Below are positions 19,026 to 29,900 of a stretch of 64,000 bases of DNA, in pieces. The stretch covers positions 1 through 64,000 of the forward strand of contig JANQNT010000028.1 of NCBI GenBank assembly GCA_028279445.1, in the 5' to 3' direction. The stretch's first letter is position 1. Each line of letters begins with the position of its first letter. The notes beneath the pieces were generated by a model. That model ran no database searches and was not told where the DNA came from. It saw nothing but the letters and a program-made list of their open reading frames with translations. Origin of the DNA: Tepidamorphaceae bacterium. Lineage in GTDB: Bacteria; Pseudomonadota; Alphaproteobacteria; Rhizobiales; Tepidamorphaceae. Made by a program: the position numbers and the translations under genes.

Positions 19026-21584
19026 ATGAACCGGCCGCGCAGCAGCACACATGGCAGCAAAGCCTCGATGACTGCTGCGCGTCTTGTGCCGAACGCCGCT
19101 CTGGCCGCCCCCTTCCTGCTCGTGCCCGCCCCCGCCAAGGCCGCCGAAGGCGCCGCGCTGTGGTCACTGCTATCGGACGCGATGACGGCCGAGGAGATGG
19201 CCGCCCTCAGCCTGACCCTGGCATTGATCGCGTTCTCGGTGATCGCCGCGATCCTCTATCTGCGCACCCGCGACGAGCTCGGCCGGATGCGTGGCGAAGC
19301 GCACGGTGAACGCGCCAGGTTGGCCGCGCGCGCCGAACGCGCCGAGAGCCTGCTGCGCGCCGACCGCCAGATCATCGTCGCCTGGATCGGCGACGATACG
19401 CCGGAAGTCTATGTCGAGGCGGGCATCGTGCCGGACGCGCCCGGTGATGCCGACGCGGTGCTCAACTTCTCCCATTGGCTCGCCAGCGAAAGCGCCGAAC
19501 GGCTCGAGCACGCGGTTGCCAAGCTGCGCATCGATGGCGCGCCCTTCGACATGGTGTTGGGCACGAGCAGCGGCGCGGCGGTGGAGGCCGACGGGCGGGC
19601 CGCGGGCGGGCGCGCCGTCCTGCGGATGCGCGACATCACCGGGCAGCGCCGGGACTTCAACGAGCTGCGCGAGCGCCAGCTCAAGGCCTCGCGTGACGCG
19701 GAAGCCATGCGCAACCTGTTCGACACGCTCGACCTGCCCGCCTGGCTGCGCGACGACGCCGGCAACATGACCTGGGTCAGCGAGGCGTTCGCCCGGCTCG
19801 CCGGTGCCTCCTCGCCCGACGAGGCGGTGGCCGAGAAACGCGAACTCGCCACCACCGACGCGCTGGCCTCCATGGCCGAGGCGCGCCGCGCGTTGAAGCC
19901 CTACCGCGGCGAGATCGCCCTGCAGGCCGGCGAGGACAATCGCCGCCTCAACCTCAACGAGGTGCCGTTGCGAACCGGATCGGCGGGCCTTGCGTTCGAG
20001 GCCGACGCGAACGCGCAGCTTGAGGCGGCACTGCAACGCGAAGCCGATATCAGGGCGGAAATCCTCGACCGGATCGATACCGCGGTGGCGGTCTTCGACA
20101 ACCGCCGCCGGCTGACCTTCTGCAACAAGGCCTACCGCGACCTGTGGCAACTCGACGACGGGTTCCTCGCCACGCAGCCGGACTTCGACGAGTTACTGGA
20201 GCGCTGGCGCGGCGAAGAGCGCATCCCGGCACTGCCCGACGGCATGGACTACCGCCAGTGGCGCAGCGCGCTGACCGGCAACGAGAGCGTCGGCACCCAC
20301 GACTGGGACCTGCCCAATGCCTCGCTGTCGCTGAAGCTGGTCACCATCCCGCACCGCGATGGCGGCAGCACGCACATGTTCCACGACCTGACCGAGAACA
20401 TCGGCCTCCAGACGCGCATGCGCGCCCAGGCCCGCGTGCAGCGCCAGACGCTGGAGGGCCTGTCCGAGGCCATCGCCGTGTTCGGCCAGAACGGCAAGCT
20501 GAAACTCTCCAACCCGCGCTTCGCGACAATGTGGCAGATCGACGGAAAGTCGCTGGAGAACGAGCCGCACATCGATGACATCATGACCGCCTGCGAACCG
20601 CTGCTGAAGGGCGGCGACGACTGGCTGGCGCTGAAGCAGACGGTGTGTGGCTTCCTCGATGCGCGCGCGCCGATGTCGCGCACCATCGACCGGCGCGACG
20701 GTCTGGCGATCGCCCTGTCGACGGTGCCGCTGTCGGACGGGGCGACACTGGCCGTGTTCACCGACGTCACCGCATCCAAGACCATGGAGCGGGCGCTGCG
20801 CGAACGCAACGAGGCGCTGGAACAGGCGGCCGAGTTGCGCAGCAACTTCGTCTCCAACGTGTCCTACCACCTGCGCGATCCGCTGCAGACCATCATCGGC
20901 TTCGCGCAACTGCTCTCCGACAGCTCGATGTCGGCCGACCCGGCGCGTCAGGCGGAGTATGCCGGCTACATCTTCACCTCCTCCACGTCGCTGATGGCGA
21001 TCGTTAACGACATCCTCGATCTGGCCAGTATCGATGCTGACGTGCTCGAACTCGATCTGACGAACGTCGACCTTGCCGATGCCATCAACACCGCCGCGGA
21101 AGCCCTGCGCGACCGGGTCGCCGAAAAGCAGATCGACCTGACGGTCACCGTTCCGCCGGAGGCGGGCAGCATCGAAGGCGACCTGCGGCGCATCCGCCAG
21201 ATCCTCTTCGGTCTGATCGCGAATGCCGTCGCCCACAGCGACGAGGGCGACAAGATCGACGTCTCGACGACCGCCGAGGACGACAGCGTCGCGATCCGCA
21301 TCGCCGACACCGGGCAGGGCATTCCGGCGCGCTATCTGGGCCGCGTCTTCGACAGTTTCGAGACGCGCGCAGGCGACCAGCAGAAGCGCGCCCGCGGGCC
21401 CGGCCTGGGGCTCTCGCTGGCCAAGGGCTTCGTCGAGAAGCACGGCGGGTCGATCGAGATCGAGTCGGAGCCCGGCAAGGGAACCACCGTCACCTGCCGG
21501 CTGCCGATGCGCCAGGCGGGAACCGTGGCGTCTGCTTCGTTGAACGGCGAGGCGGCGCGGGCGCACGCGCAACCGCATGCCTGA
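19026..21584 (+). CDS. divL: DivL-type PAS sensor kinase with tyrosine at the phospho-acceptor site
   Basis: An 852-residue membrane kinase homologue. One membrane segment lies near residues 62-80 (SLTLALIAFSVIAAILYL), then PAS-like domains occupy about 100-580. The dimerisation helix reads NFVSNVSYHLRDPLQTIIGF: the residue aligned with the catalytic histidine is Tyr614, the hallmark of DivL. The ATPase domain retains LIANAVAHSDEG, IADTGQGIP and GPGLGLSLAKGFVEKHGG. In Caulobacter DivL binds phosphorylated-DivK and tunes CckA and hence CtrA. Its position just before tsaE is also as in other alphaproteobacteria. ATG 19026 follows GGGGGA. It overlaps the next gene by 8 bp. Confidence 0.93.
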   Translation: MNRPRSSTHGSKASMTAARLVPNAALAAPFLLVPAPAKAAEGAALWSLLSDAMTAEEMAALSLTLALIAFSVIAAILYLRTRDELGRMRGEAHGERARLAARAERAESLLRADRQIIVAWIGDDTPEVYVEAGIVPDAPGDADAVLNFSHWLASESAERLEHAVAKLRIDGAPFDMVLGTSSGAAVEADGRAAGGRAVLRMRDITGQRRDFNELRERQLKASRDAEAMRNLFDTLDLPAWLRDDAGNMTWVSEAFARLAGASSPDEAVAEKRELATTDALASMAEARRALKPYRGEIALQAGEDNRRLNLNEVPLRTGSAGLAFEADANAQLEAALQREADIRAEILDRIDTAVAVFDNRRRLTFCNKAYRDLWQLDDGFLATQPDFDELLERWRGEERIPALPDGMDYRQWRSALTGNESVGTHDWDLPNASLSLKLVTIPHRDGGSTHMFHDLTENIGLQTRMRAQARVQRQTLEGLSEAIAVFGQNGKLKLSNPRFATMWQIDGKSLENEPHIDDIMTACEPLLKGGDDWLALKQTVCGFLDARAPMSRTIDRRDGLAIALSTVPLSDGATLAVFTDVTASKTMERALRERNEALEQAAELRSNFVSNVSYHLRDPLQTIIGFAQLLSDSSMSADPARQAEYAGYIFTSSTSLMAIVNDILDLASIDADVLELDLTNVDLADAINTAAEALRDRVAEKQIDLTVTVPPEAGSIEGDLRRIRQILFGLIANAVAHSDEGDKIDVSTTAEDDSVAIRIADTGQGIPARYLGRVFDSFETRAGDQQKRARGPGLGLSLAKGFVEKHGGSIEIESEPGKGTTVTCRLPMRQAGTVASASLNGEAARAHAQPHA

Positions 21585-23109
21585 ACAGGTTCGTCGGACG
21601 CGTGGCCTCACGGATGAGCGCGCAACGCAGGCGCTGGCGCGCGAGATCGCGCTGTTCGCAAAGCCTGGCGACCTGATCGCGCTGGCCGGCGACCTGGGCA
21701 GCGGCAAGACCAGCTTCGCGCGCGCCTTCATCCGGGCACTCGCCGCAGATGACCGCCTCGAGGTGCCTAGCCCGACTTTCACGCTGGTGCAGAACTATGG
21801 CAAAGCCCGCATACCGATGACCCATTGCGACCTCTATCGCCTCGGCGATGCGGCCGAGACGGCGGAGCTTGGCCTGGAGGACGCCCTGGAGGAAGGCATT
21901 GTGCTGGTCGAATGGCCCGAGCGCGGCGGCGGAGCGCTGCCTGGCGAGAACCGACTGGATATCGCCCTTGAGCTCGCCGGCGGCGGACGCATGGCGACGC
22001 TCTCGGCGACACGGGGCGATTGGCCGCAACGCCTTGAGCGCATGGAGACAATATCCGGCTTCCTCGCCGCAAATGGCCTCGCCGACGCGCAGCGCACGCA
22101 CCTGCAGGGCGATGCCTCGACACGGCGCTACGAGCGGCTGCGGACGCACCAGGGACCGCGCGTGCTGATGGATGCACCAGCGCGCCCCGATCCCGGGCTG
22201 GACGGCGCGCCGAGCTATAGCCGTATCGCGCATCTGGCCGAGAGCGTGCACCCCTTCGTCGCCATGGCGGATGGTCTGCGCGCTGTGGGCGTCCACGCAC
22301 CGCAGATCGTCGCCCGTGACCTCGATGCCGGCCTGCTGGTGCTGGAGGACCTCGGAACCGGCAAGATCATCAGCGACGACGATCCGCCTACGCCGATCGC
22401 GGAGCGCTACATCGCCTCCGCCCGGCTGCTGGCGCACCTGCATGGGCGCGATCTGCCGGACTCGCTGCCCGTCGACGCGGCGGCCAACCACCATCTTCCA
22501 CCATTCGACCTTGGCGTCTTCGAGGCGGAAGCGAGCCTGCTGCTCGACTGGTATGTGCCCCATGTGCTGGGGTCGGCCTGCGCCGAGGACGCACGGACCG
22601 GCTTCACGCAAGCCTGGCGCGCGGTGCTTGCCGAAACCGGGACGCTGGAACGCGACACCACCTGGGTGCTGCGCGACCACCATTCGCCGAATATCGTGTG
22701 GTGCAGCGATGGCGACATGCAGCGGGCCGCCGTCATCGATTTCCAGGATGCGTTGCTGGGCCCCGCCGCCTACGACGTCGCGTCGCTGGCCATGGATGCG
22801 CGCGTCGACGTCCCGGAGGCGCTGGAGCGCCGGATCGTGGCCGGCTATCTTGCGCTGCGGCGTCAGGGGGACACATTCGACGAGGACGCCTTTCTCATCG
22901 ACTACGCGGTGATGGGTGCGCAACGCAACACCAAGATTCTGGGCATCTTCGCCCGTCTCAACGCACGTGACGGAAAGCCGGGCTACCTGCGTCACATCCC
23001 CCGCGTCGCCGGTTATCTGGCGCGCTGCCTGAAGCATTCAGCACTTGGGCCAGTCGCCGACTGGTACGCCCGGCACCTGCCCCCGGCAACGGACGAAGTG
23101 GCGGTCTGA
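21577..23109 (+). CDS. TsaE-AmgK fusion: tRNA t6A ATPase subunit plus sugar kinase domain
   Basis: A 510-residue two-domain protein. Residues 1 to about 150 are TsaE, with Walker A GDLGSGKTSFARA (Lys44), VPSPTFTLVQNY and HCDLYRL; TsaE is the ATPase of the machinery adding threonylcarbamoyl to A37 of tRNAs reading ANN codons. Residues from about 160 are an aminoglycoside-phosphotransferase-like kinase with VLRDHHSPNIVW (catalytic Asp367) and VIDFQDALLGPAAYD, matching AmgK, which phosphorylates N-acetylmuramic acid at C1 in wall recycling. This fusion is known from Rhizobiales. Its start overlaps divL by 8 bp, and it is followed by murU with a 1-nt overlap. Confidence 0.94.
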   Translation: MPEQVRRTRGLTDERATQALAREIALFAKPGDLIALAGDLGSGKTSFARAFIRALAADDRLEVPSPTFTLVQNYGKARIPMTHCDLYRLGDAAETAELGLEDALEEGIVLVEWPERGGGALPGENRLDIALELAGGGRMATLSATRGDWPQRLERMETISGFLAANGLADAQRTHLQGDASTRRYERLRTHQGPRVLMDAPARPDPGLDGAPSYSRIAHLAESVHPFVAMADGLRAVGVHAPQIVARDLDAGLLVLEDLGTGKIISDDDPPTPIAERYIASARLLAHLHGRDLPDSLPVDAAANHHLPPFDLGVFEAEASLLLDWYVPHVLGSACAEDARTGFTQAWRAVLAETGTLERDTTWVLRDHHSPNIVWCSDGDMQRAAVIDFQDALLGPAAYDVASLAMDARVDVPEALERRIVAGYLALRRQGDTFDEDAFLIDYAVMGAQRNTKILGIFARLNARDGKPGYLRHIPRVAGYLARCLKHSALGPVADWYARHLPPATDEVAV

Positions 23110-23837
23110 TGAGCCCGCGAAAGCAACCTGCCGCCGCGATGCTGCTGGCCGCCGGGCTCGGCAAACGCATGCGCCCGCTGACCGACAAGACACCCAAGCC
23201 GCTCATCGAAGTGCGTGGCCGCGCCCTGCTCGACCACGCGCTCGACCGCGTCGCGGCCGCGGGTATCCGTCGCGTCATCGTCAACGTGCATCATCTCGCC
23301 GACCAGATCGAAGCCCATGTGGCGACGCGCGACGATCTTGATATCTCGGTGTCCGACGAGCGGGATGTGCTGCTCGAGACCGGCGGTGGCATCAAGCGTG
23401 CTCTGCCGCTGATCGACGCCGATCCGTTCGTCGTGGCCAACGCGGATTCGCTGTGGATCAACGGCACGGTGCCGCTGCTGCAACGCATGGCGCAACGTTG
23501 GGACGCGCGGCGCATGGACATGCTGCTGGCGCTTCACGCCACCGCCGCCGCGACCGGGTATGACGGGCGTGGCGATTTCACCATGGATGCGACCGGACAA
23601 CTCGCCAGGCGCACCGAAGGCGGCGTGGCGCCGTTCGTGTTCATGGGCGTGTCGCTGTTGCGCCCGAAGCTCTTTGCCGATACGCCCGACGGTGCCTTCT
23701 CGCTGTCGATGCTGTTCGATCGGTCGCTGGAGGCCGAACGGCTGTACGGCTTGCGCCATGACGGATTGTGGATGCACGTGGGCACGCCGGAGGCGGTCGA
23801 CGAAGCCGAACGGGCCATCGCCGACAGCATCGAGTGA
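23109..23837 (+). CDS. murU: nucleotidyltransferase MurU (MurNAc-1-phosphate uridylyltransferase)
   Basis: A 242-residue nucleotidyltransferase. The signature LLAAGLGKRMRPLTDKTPKP (residues 16-35) is the family nucleotide-binding loop; NVHHLADQI, LLETGGGIKRAL and VVANADSLW follow. In the recycling route worked out in Pseudomonas, AmgK makes MurNAc-1-phosphate and MurU turns it into UDP-MurNAc, bypassing de novo synthesis and the fosfomycin target. Being immediately downstream of the AmgK domain supports this substrate over other sugar phosphates. Start overlaps the preceding stop (TGATG). Confidence 0.92.
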   Translation: MSPRKQPAAAMLLAAGLGKRMRPLTDKTPKPLIEVRGRALLDHALDRVAAAGIRRVIVNVHHLADQIEAHVATRDDLDISVSDERDVLLETGGGIKRALPLIDADPFVVANADSLWINGTVPLLQRMAQRWDARRMDMLLALHATAAATGYDGRGDFTMDATGQLARRTEGGVAPFVFMGVSLLRPKLFADTPDGAFSLSMLFDRSLEAERLYGLRHDGLWMHVGTPEAVDEAERAIADSIE

Positions 23838-23842
23838 ACGCC

Positions 23843-26800
23843 ATGCCCGAGCCGGACGCGCCCGCCTTTCCCAATGTGGTCAGCATTGCCGCGGGCGCGC
23901 CGTTCCTCGAACACCTTGCCGACCGCCTGCTCGACGGAACGCTGTGTGCCGGTCCATCGCAACGCCCCGCGTCACCGCTGCCGCTTGAACAGGCGAGCGT
24001 GTTGCTGCCCAACCGTCGCGCCGCACGCACCTTTCGCAATACGCTGGTCGCGCGCGCCGGAAGACCGCTGCTGCTGCCGCGCATCACGGCGATCGGCGAT
24101 GTCGATGAGGACGAGACGCTGCTGGCGGAAACCACCGCCGACGGCCTCGCGGATGTCTTCGCCGCCGGCGAGTTGCCGCCGGCGGCAACGGCACTGGAGC
24201 GGCAGCTCGCGCTGACCCGCCTGGTCATCGCCTTCGGCGAGCGCGGCACGCTGAACCCGGTGCTGCCGGATCGCGACGAGGCGCTGCGCGTGCCCTCCAG
24301 CGCGGTCGAGGCGGTGGCGCTGGCGCGCGATCTCGCCGGACTGCTGGATTCGCTGGCCACCGAGGAGATCGGCGCCGATGCCTTCAACGACCTGGTGCCC
24401 GACAACCACGCCGCCTACTGGGACCTGGCGCACCAGTTCGTGAAGATCGTGGTCGAGCACTGGCCGGCGTTTCTTCACGAACGTGGCCTGGCCGACCCCA
24501 TCGCGCGGCGCAACATGCTGATCCGCCGCCATGCGGAACAACTCGCGGCCGAACCTCCCCAGACGCCCTGCATCGTTGCCGGCTCGACCGGCTCTGTGCC
24601 GGCAACCGCCGCACTGATGGCCGCGGTGGCGAGGCTGCCGCGCGGCTGGGTCGTCCTGCCGGGGCTCGACCGTCTGCTCGATGACGCAAGCTGGGCGGCG
24701 ATCGGCGACAAACACGATCCGCAGCCATCGCATCCGCAATTCGGGCTGGCGCGTCTGATCGGCGCGCTCGGGGTCAGCCGACGCGATGTCGGCACCCTGA
24801 CCGGCGACGCACCAGTCGACCAGGCCCGCGGCCAACTGGTCAGCGAGGTGTTCCGGCCCACCGCGACCACCGAATGCTGGCATGACGCGGCGAAAAAGCT
24901 GGACCTCGAGGCGGGCACCGAAGGCCTCAGCGTTGTGCTGTCGCCGACGCCGCGGGTCGAGGCGCTGGCCATCGCGCTCGCCCTGCGCGAGGCGGTGGAG
25001 ACCGGCCTCGACGATGCGGCGCTGGTGACGCCGGACCGGGGGCTGGCGCGTCGTGTCGCTGGCGAACTGAAGCGCTGGCGCATCGATGTCGACGATTCCG
25101 CCGGACGGCCGCTGTCGGGCACGTCGGCGGGCGCCTTCGTGCGCATCGTCGCCGAGGCGGCAACCGGGAACCTCGCGCCGGCGGCGCTGGCCGACCTGAT
25201 CGGCCATACCCTGTTCGGCTGTCTGGATCAGGAGAGCGTCGACGACGCCGTTGCGGCATTCAGGACGCTTTGTCTGCATGGCCCACCGCCAGCGCCCGGT
25301 TTCCCCGGCCTCCGGAGCAGGCTGGATACTGCCTTGTCGCAGGACCCGATCCGCCACCCCGTGTCGGCGCGGCTGGCCCGACACGGCGATGCGGCGCGCG
25401 GGCTGATCGACGCACTCGATGCCGCGCTGACACCGCTCATGGCCATGGCTGGCGGAGACGTCGGCTTCCGCGACTACGTCGATGCGCTGCGCAAGGCAGC
25501 CGAAGCTCTGTCACGACAGGACGGCGACGAGGTGCTTCTCTACGCAGGCGAGGACGGGGCCGCGTTGCAGCGGCTCTTCGAGGCGCTGTCGACGAGCGAC
25601 GACGCCGGCATCGCTCTGCGCCCCGAAGCCTGTGCCGGACTGCTGCGCGCATTGATGGCCGGCGTGACGGTCCGCCCCACACGGCGCGACCGCCGCATCG
25701 TCATCCTCGGGCCGCTGGAAGCACGCCTGCAACGTTTCGGCCGCGTGGTGCTCGGCGGTCTCAACGAAGGCGCATGGCCGGCCGAGCCGAAGACCGACCC
25801 GTGGCTCAGCCGTGCGATGCGGGCGAAAGCGGGTCTCGATCAGCCGGAGCGGCGCATCGGCCTGGCCGCCCATGACGTGGCGCAGGCCATGGCCGGCGGC
25901 GATGTGATACTGACCCGTTCGCTCAAGCAGGACGGCGCACCCAGTGTCGCCTCGCGCTGGCTGCAACGGCTGCAGGCCGTGGCGGGACCGGAGCGGTTCG
26001 ATGAACTGGCGGCGCGCGGACAGCGCTATCTCGACTGGGCGGAGGCGCTGGATGCGGCCGAACCGGGTGAAGCCCCGCGCGAACCCGCGCCGAAGCCGCC
26101 CTTCGACAAGCGGCCGCGCCGCCTCAGCGTCACCCAGGCGGAAACGCTGGTACGCGACCCGTACGCGATCCATGCGCGGCACATCCTCAAGCTGGAACCC
26201 CTGCCAGCCATCGGCGAAGCAGCCGACGCAGCGCTGCGGGGAACCCTGGTGCATGCGGCGCTGGCCGAAGTCGTTGCCGGGGACGCGGCGCCCGACGCCG
26301 CGCGGCTGATGGCGGCGTTCGAGAACCTGATGCAGGAGCAGGCGCTGCCGGCGCACACGCGCGCCTTGTGGCGGCCGCGGCTTGAGCGCATCGCGGCGTG
26401 GTTTGCCGACGATGAGGCCGAGCGGAGAGCCGCGGCACCCGATGCGGCACATGCGCTGGAGGTCAGCGGCGAGCTCAGTTTCGAAGCCCTTGGCGGCGCA
26501 TTCAAACTCGCCGCGCGCGCCGACCGTATCGACTGCGGCCCCGACGGTCGCCTGCTCATCATCGACTACAAGACAGGCGCGCTGCCGACCGGCGATCAGG
26601 TGGCGAGCGGCCTGGCTCCGCAGATGACGCTTGAGGGCGCCATTGCCCGCGCCGGCGGCTTCCGCGACGTGCCCGCGGGGCTGCTTAGCGGACTTCGCTA
26701 CATTCGCCTGTCGGGCGGCGATCCGGCCGGCCAGACCCGTGAGGTTGGCGGTGATGCGCCGGACGCGCTGGCCGACGAGGCGCTGGCCGGCTTTCGCGAG

Positions 26801-26941
26801 CTGATCGCCGCCTATGACGATCCGGACATGGCCTACCGGCCGCGCATTGCCGCCAAGCTGAACCGGGACGAAGAGACCTACGACCACCTGTCGCGGTTTC
26901 GCGAATGGAGCGCGGTCACCGGCGAGGACGATGCGTCATGA
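23843..26941 (+). CDS. addB: double-strand break repair protein AddB (alphaproteobacterial type)
   Basis: A 1032-residue subunit of the AddAB helicase-nuclease. The N-terminal part is an inactivated helicase-like region (SVLLPNRRAARTFRNTLVAR near 50). The C-terminal part carries a RecB-type nuclease motif LLIIDYKTGALPT with Asp908 and Lys910. AddAB resects broken ends up to recombination hot spots and loads RecA. The ATG at 23843 is 5 bp after murU. A GTG at 23835 could also serve. The C-terminal stop overlaps addA (ATGA). Confidence 0.94.
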   Translation: MPEPDAPAFPNVVSIAAGAPFLEHLADRLLDGTLCAGPSQRPASPLPLEQASVLLPNRRAARTFRNTLVARAGRPLLLPRITAIGDVDEDETLLAETTADGLADVFAAGELPPAATALERQLALTRLVIAFGERGTLNPVLPDRDEALRVPSSAVEAVALARDLAGLLDSLATEEIGADAFNDLVPDNHAAYWDLAHQFVKIVVEHWPAFLHERGLADPIARRNMLIRRHAEQLAAEPPQTPCIVAGSTGSVPATAALMAAVARLPRGWVVLPGLDRLLDDASWAAIGDKHDPQPSHPQFGLARLIGALGVSRRDVGTLTGDAPVDQARGQLVSEVFRPTATTECWHDAAKKLDLEAGTEGLSVVLSPTPRVEALAIALALREAVETGLDDAALVTPDRGLARRVAGELKRWRIDVDDSAGRPLSGTSAGAFVRIVAEAATGNLAPAALADLIGHTLFGCLDQESVDDAVAAFRTLCLHGPPPAPGFPGLRSRLDTALSQDPIRHPVSARLARHGDAARGLIDALDAALTPLMAMAGGDVGFRDYVDALRKAAEALSRQDGDEVLLYAGEDGAALQRLFEALSTSDDAGIALRPEACAGLLRALMAGVTVRPTRRDRRIVILGPLEARLQRFGRVVLGGLNEGAWPAEPKTDPWLSRAMRAKAGLDQPERRIGLAAHDVAQAMAGGDVILTRSLKQDGAPSVASRWLQRLQAVAGPERFDELAARGQRYLDWAEALDAAEPGEAPREPAPKPPFDKRPRRLSVTQAETLVRDPYAIHARHILKLEPLPAIGEAADAALRGTLVHAALAEVVAGDAAPDAARLMAAFENLMQEQALPAHTRALWRPRLERIAAWFADDEAERRAAAPDAAHALEVSGELSFEALGGAFKLAARADRIDCGPDGRLLIIDYKTGALPTGDQVASGLAPQMTLEGAIARAGGFRDVPAGLLSGLRYIRLSGGDPAGQTREVGGDAPDALADEALAGFRELIAAYDDPDMAYRPRIAAKLNRDEETYDHLSRFREWSAVTGEDDAS

Positions 26942-29900
26942 GCAACGCCCCCGCAGCGCTCGTCATCGACGCGGCCACAGGCGCGCGCCAGCACGCGGCA
27001 GGCGATCCGGCCACCTCCGCCTGGGTCACCGCCAATGCCGGTTCCGGCAAGACCTTCGTGCTGACACGCCGGGTGCTGCGGCTACTGCTGGCCGGTGCCG
27101 ATCCCGGCGCGGTGCTGTGCCTGACCTTCACCAACGCGGCCGCCGCGCAAATGGCGACCCGCGTATTCGAGCAGCTCGCCGGCTGGGCGCAATGCGACGA
27201 CGCTGAGCTGGCAGACGCGCTGGCGGGCCTGCTTGGCCGCCCGCCCGACGACGCAGAGAAGGCACTGGCGCGCCGCCTGTTCGCCCGCGCCATCGAGACG
27301 CCGGGGCGGCTCAAGATCCAGACCGTGCACGCATTCTGCGAGAGCCTGCTGCAGCGCTTTGCCATCGAGGCACAGGTACCGCGCGGCTTCTCCGTGCTCG
27401 ATGAGGATATGGCCGAGGCGCTGCTGGAGACCGCGCTGCGCGACGTTCTGGCCGCTCCCGACACGCCGGAATTGCAGCAGGCGCTCGCCAGCCTCTCCGC
27501 CATGCTCGACCCGAATGCCCTGACCAAGACGCTCAAGCAGGTGGTCGACAAACGCCACGCCATCAGTGCCTGGGCCGGTCAGGGCGCCGGCTTCGGACTG
27601 GCCTCCGTGCGCCGCCACGTGGCGCGGGTGATTGGCGTCGACGAGACGGCAACCGCCGAGGGCATTGCCGCCGAAATCCTCGGCGGCGACATCCTGCCGC
27701 GCAGCGAATGGGCATCGATCGCGCAGACCCTGGCGCAGTATCCGCAGAGCGCGACCACGAATACCGTCAACTGCCTGATGGAAGTCGGCTCGGCGGCCGA
27801 CGATCATACCGCGCTCTCGGCTTACACACTGGTGTTCCTGCGCAAGGACGGCGTGCCGCGCGCGCGGTTGCTGAACAAGGATGCCGAGACCGGCGAACCG
27901 GTGCTTGTCGAGCGCCTTGAGACAGAACGCGACCGCGTGCTGCCGCTGTTCGACGCGCTCAAGGGCGCCCGCCTGCTCGGCGCCAATGTCGATCTGGCGC
28001 GCACCGGCGATGCGGTCATCGACCGCTACACAAGACTGAAGACGGCGCGCGGCGTGCTCGACTACGCCGACCTGATCGCCCGCGCCCGCAGCCTGCTGCA
28101 ACACAGCCCCAGTGCTGCCTGGGTGCTCTACAAGCTCGATCCGGGTCTCGACCACATCCTCGTCGACGAGGCGCAGGATACCAGCCCCGAGCAATGGGCG
28201 GTGATCGGCGCGCTGTGCGAGGAGTTCTTCGCCGGTTCCGGCGCGCGCAAGCAACCGCGCACGGTGTTCGCCGTCGGCGACCCGAAGCAGTCGATTTACT
28301 CCTTCCAGGGCGCCGACCCAGCGGGCTTCACGGCCATGCGCCGGCACTTTGCACGACAGCTCGGCGAGGCGGCCGGCGGGACCTTCACCTCGATCCGCCT
28401 CGACCGGTCGTTCCGTAGCGCGCCGGCGGTGCTGGAAGCCGTCGACCGCGTTTTCGCCGGTGCTCCCGCCCGCCATGGGGTCGCGCTGGATGATGATCCG
28501 GTTGCGCATACAGCCGCGCGGGAGACGGCGCCGGGGCGCGTCGAGTTGTGGGACCCGGTGCCCTCGCCCGAGTTGCCCGACCACCAGCCATGGACCGCGC
28601 CGCTCGACGCCGCGCGGCCGGACTCGGCGGAGAACAAACTCGCCCACCGCATTGCCGCGGACATCGCGCGGATGATCGCCGACAAGGAGGTCATCGCGGC
28701 GACCGGACGACCCGCGAGCGCCGGCGATGTGCTGATCCTGCTGCGCAGCCGCAAGCGTCTGGCAACCCCGATCATCCGCGCGCTGAAGGCTCATGGCGTG
28801 CCGGTGGCCGGTGCCGACCGGCTGCACCTCACCCAGTCCATCGCCACCATGGACCTGATGGCGCTGATGCGTGCCGGGCTGATGCCCGACGACGACCATT
28901 CGCTCGCCTGCGCGCTGAAGAGCCCGCTGTTCGACCTCACCGACGACCATCTGATGGCCATCGCCATCGACCGTCCCGGCTCGCTCGCCGAAGCGCTTGG
29001 CGGCCATCGCGGCGACGCGGCCATTGAGACGGCGGCAGGGCGCTTCGCGGACTGGGCACGCGCGGTACGGCGGCTGCGTCCGTTCGACCTGCTGTGCCGC
29101 ATCCTCGGCGCCGATGGCGGCCGTCAGGCCTATCGCGCCCGGCTCGGCAACGAGGCCGACGACGTGCTCGACGAACTCGCCGACCGGGCGCTCGCCTTCG
29201 AACGCGATCACGTACCGACGATCGCCGGTTTCCTGGACTGGCTGGAGCGTTCCAGCGGCGAGATCAAGCGCGACCTGGCCGAAGGCGAAGGGGCGGTGCG
29301 GGTGATGACCGTGCACGGCGCGAAGGGATTGGAGGCCCCGGTGGTCTACCTCGCCGACACGCTCAGCGTGCCCGACAAGGGCCGCCTCGACACGCTGAGC
29401 GTGGTTGCCGACGACGACGTCTTCGCGCCGCCCAGAGCGGTTGCCTGGCGGCCGCGTGCCGATGACGAGACGGAGGCGCTTGGACAATTGCGCGATGCGG
29501 CACACGCGGCGCAGATCGCCGAGTATCACCGCCTGCTCTATGTGGCCATGACCCGCGCCCAGGACCGGCTCGTCATCTGCGGGGCGATGGGCAAGAGGAA
29601 CCAGGTGCCGGACGGCTGCTGGTACGCGCTGGCGGAATCGGCGCTGGCAGAGCGGCTTAAAGCGATCACTGAGGATGTGCGGTACTACCGGCCGGACGCA
29701 CCGGGCACGCCGGTGACCACCACGGAGCGAAGCACCCAGGCGCCGCTGCCGGCCGCGCTTCCCCCTTGGGCACACGCGCCGATGACGAGCCGCCCGGCGC
29801 CGGAGCAGCTCGCCGCCAGCCAGATGGCTGCCAGCCAAATCGGCGGCACGACGGCCGTCGCGACCAGCCCATCCGCCGGTTCGCCCGGCCGGGGAACGCT

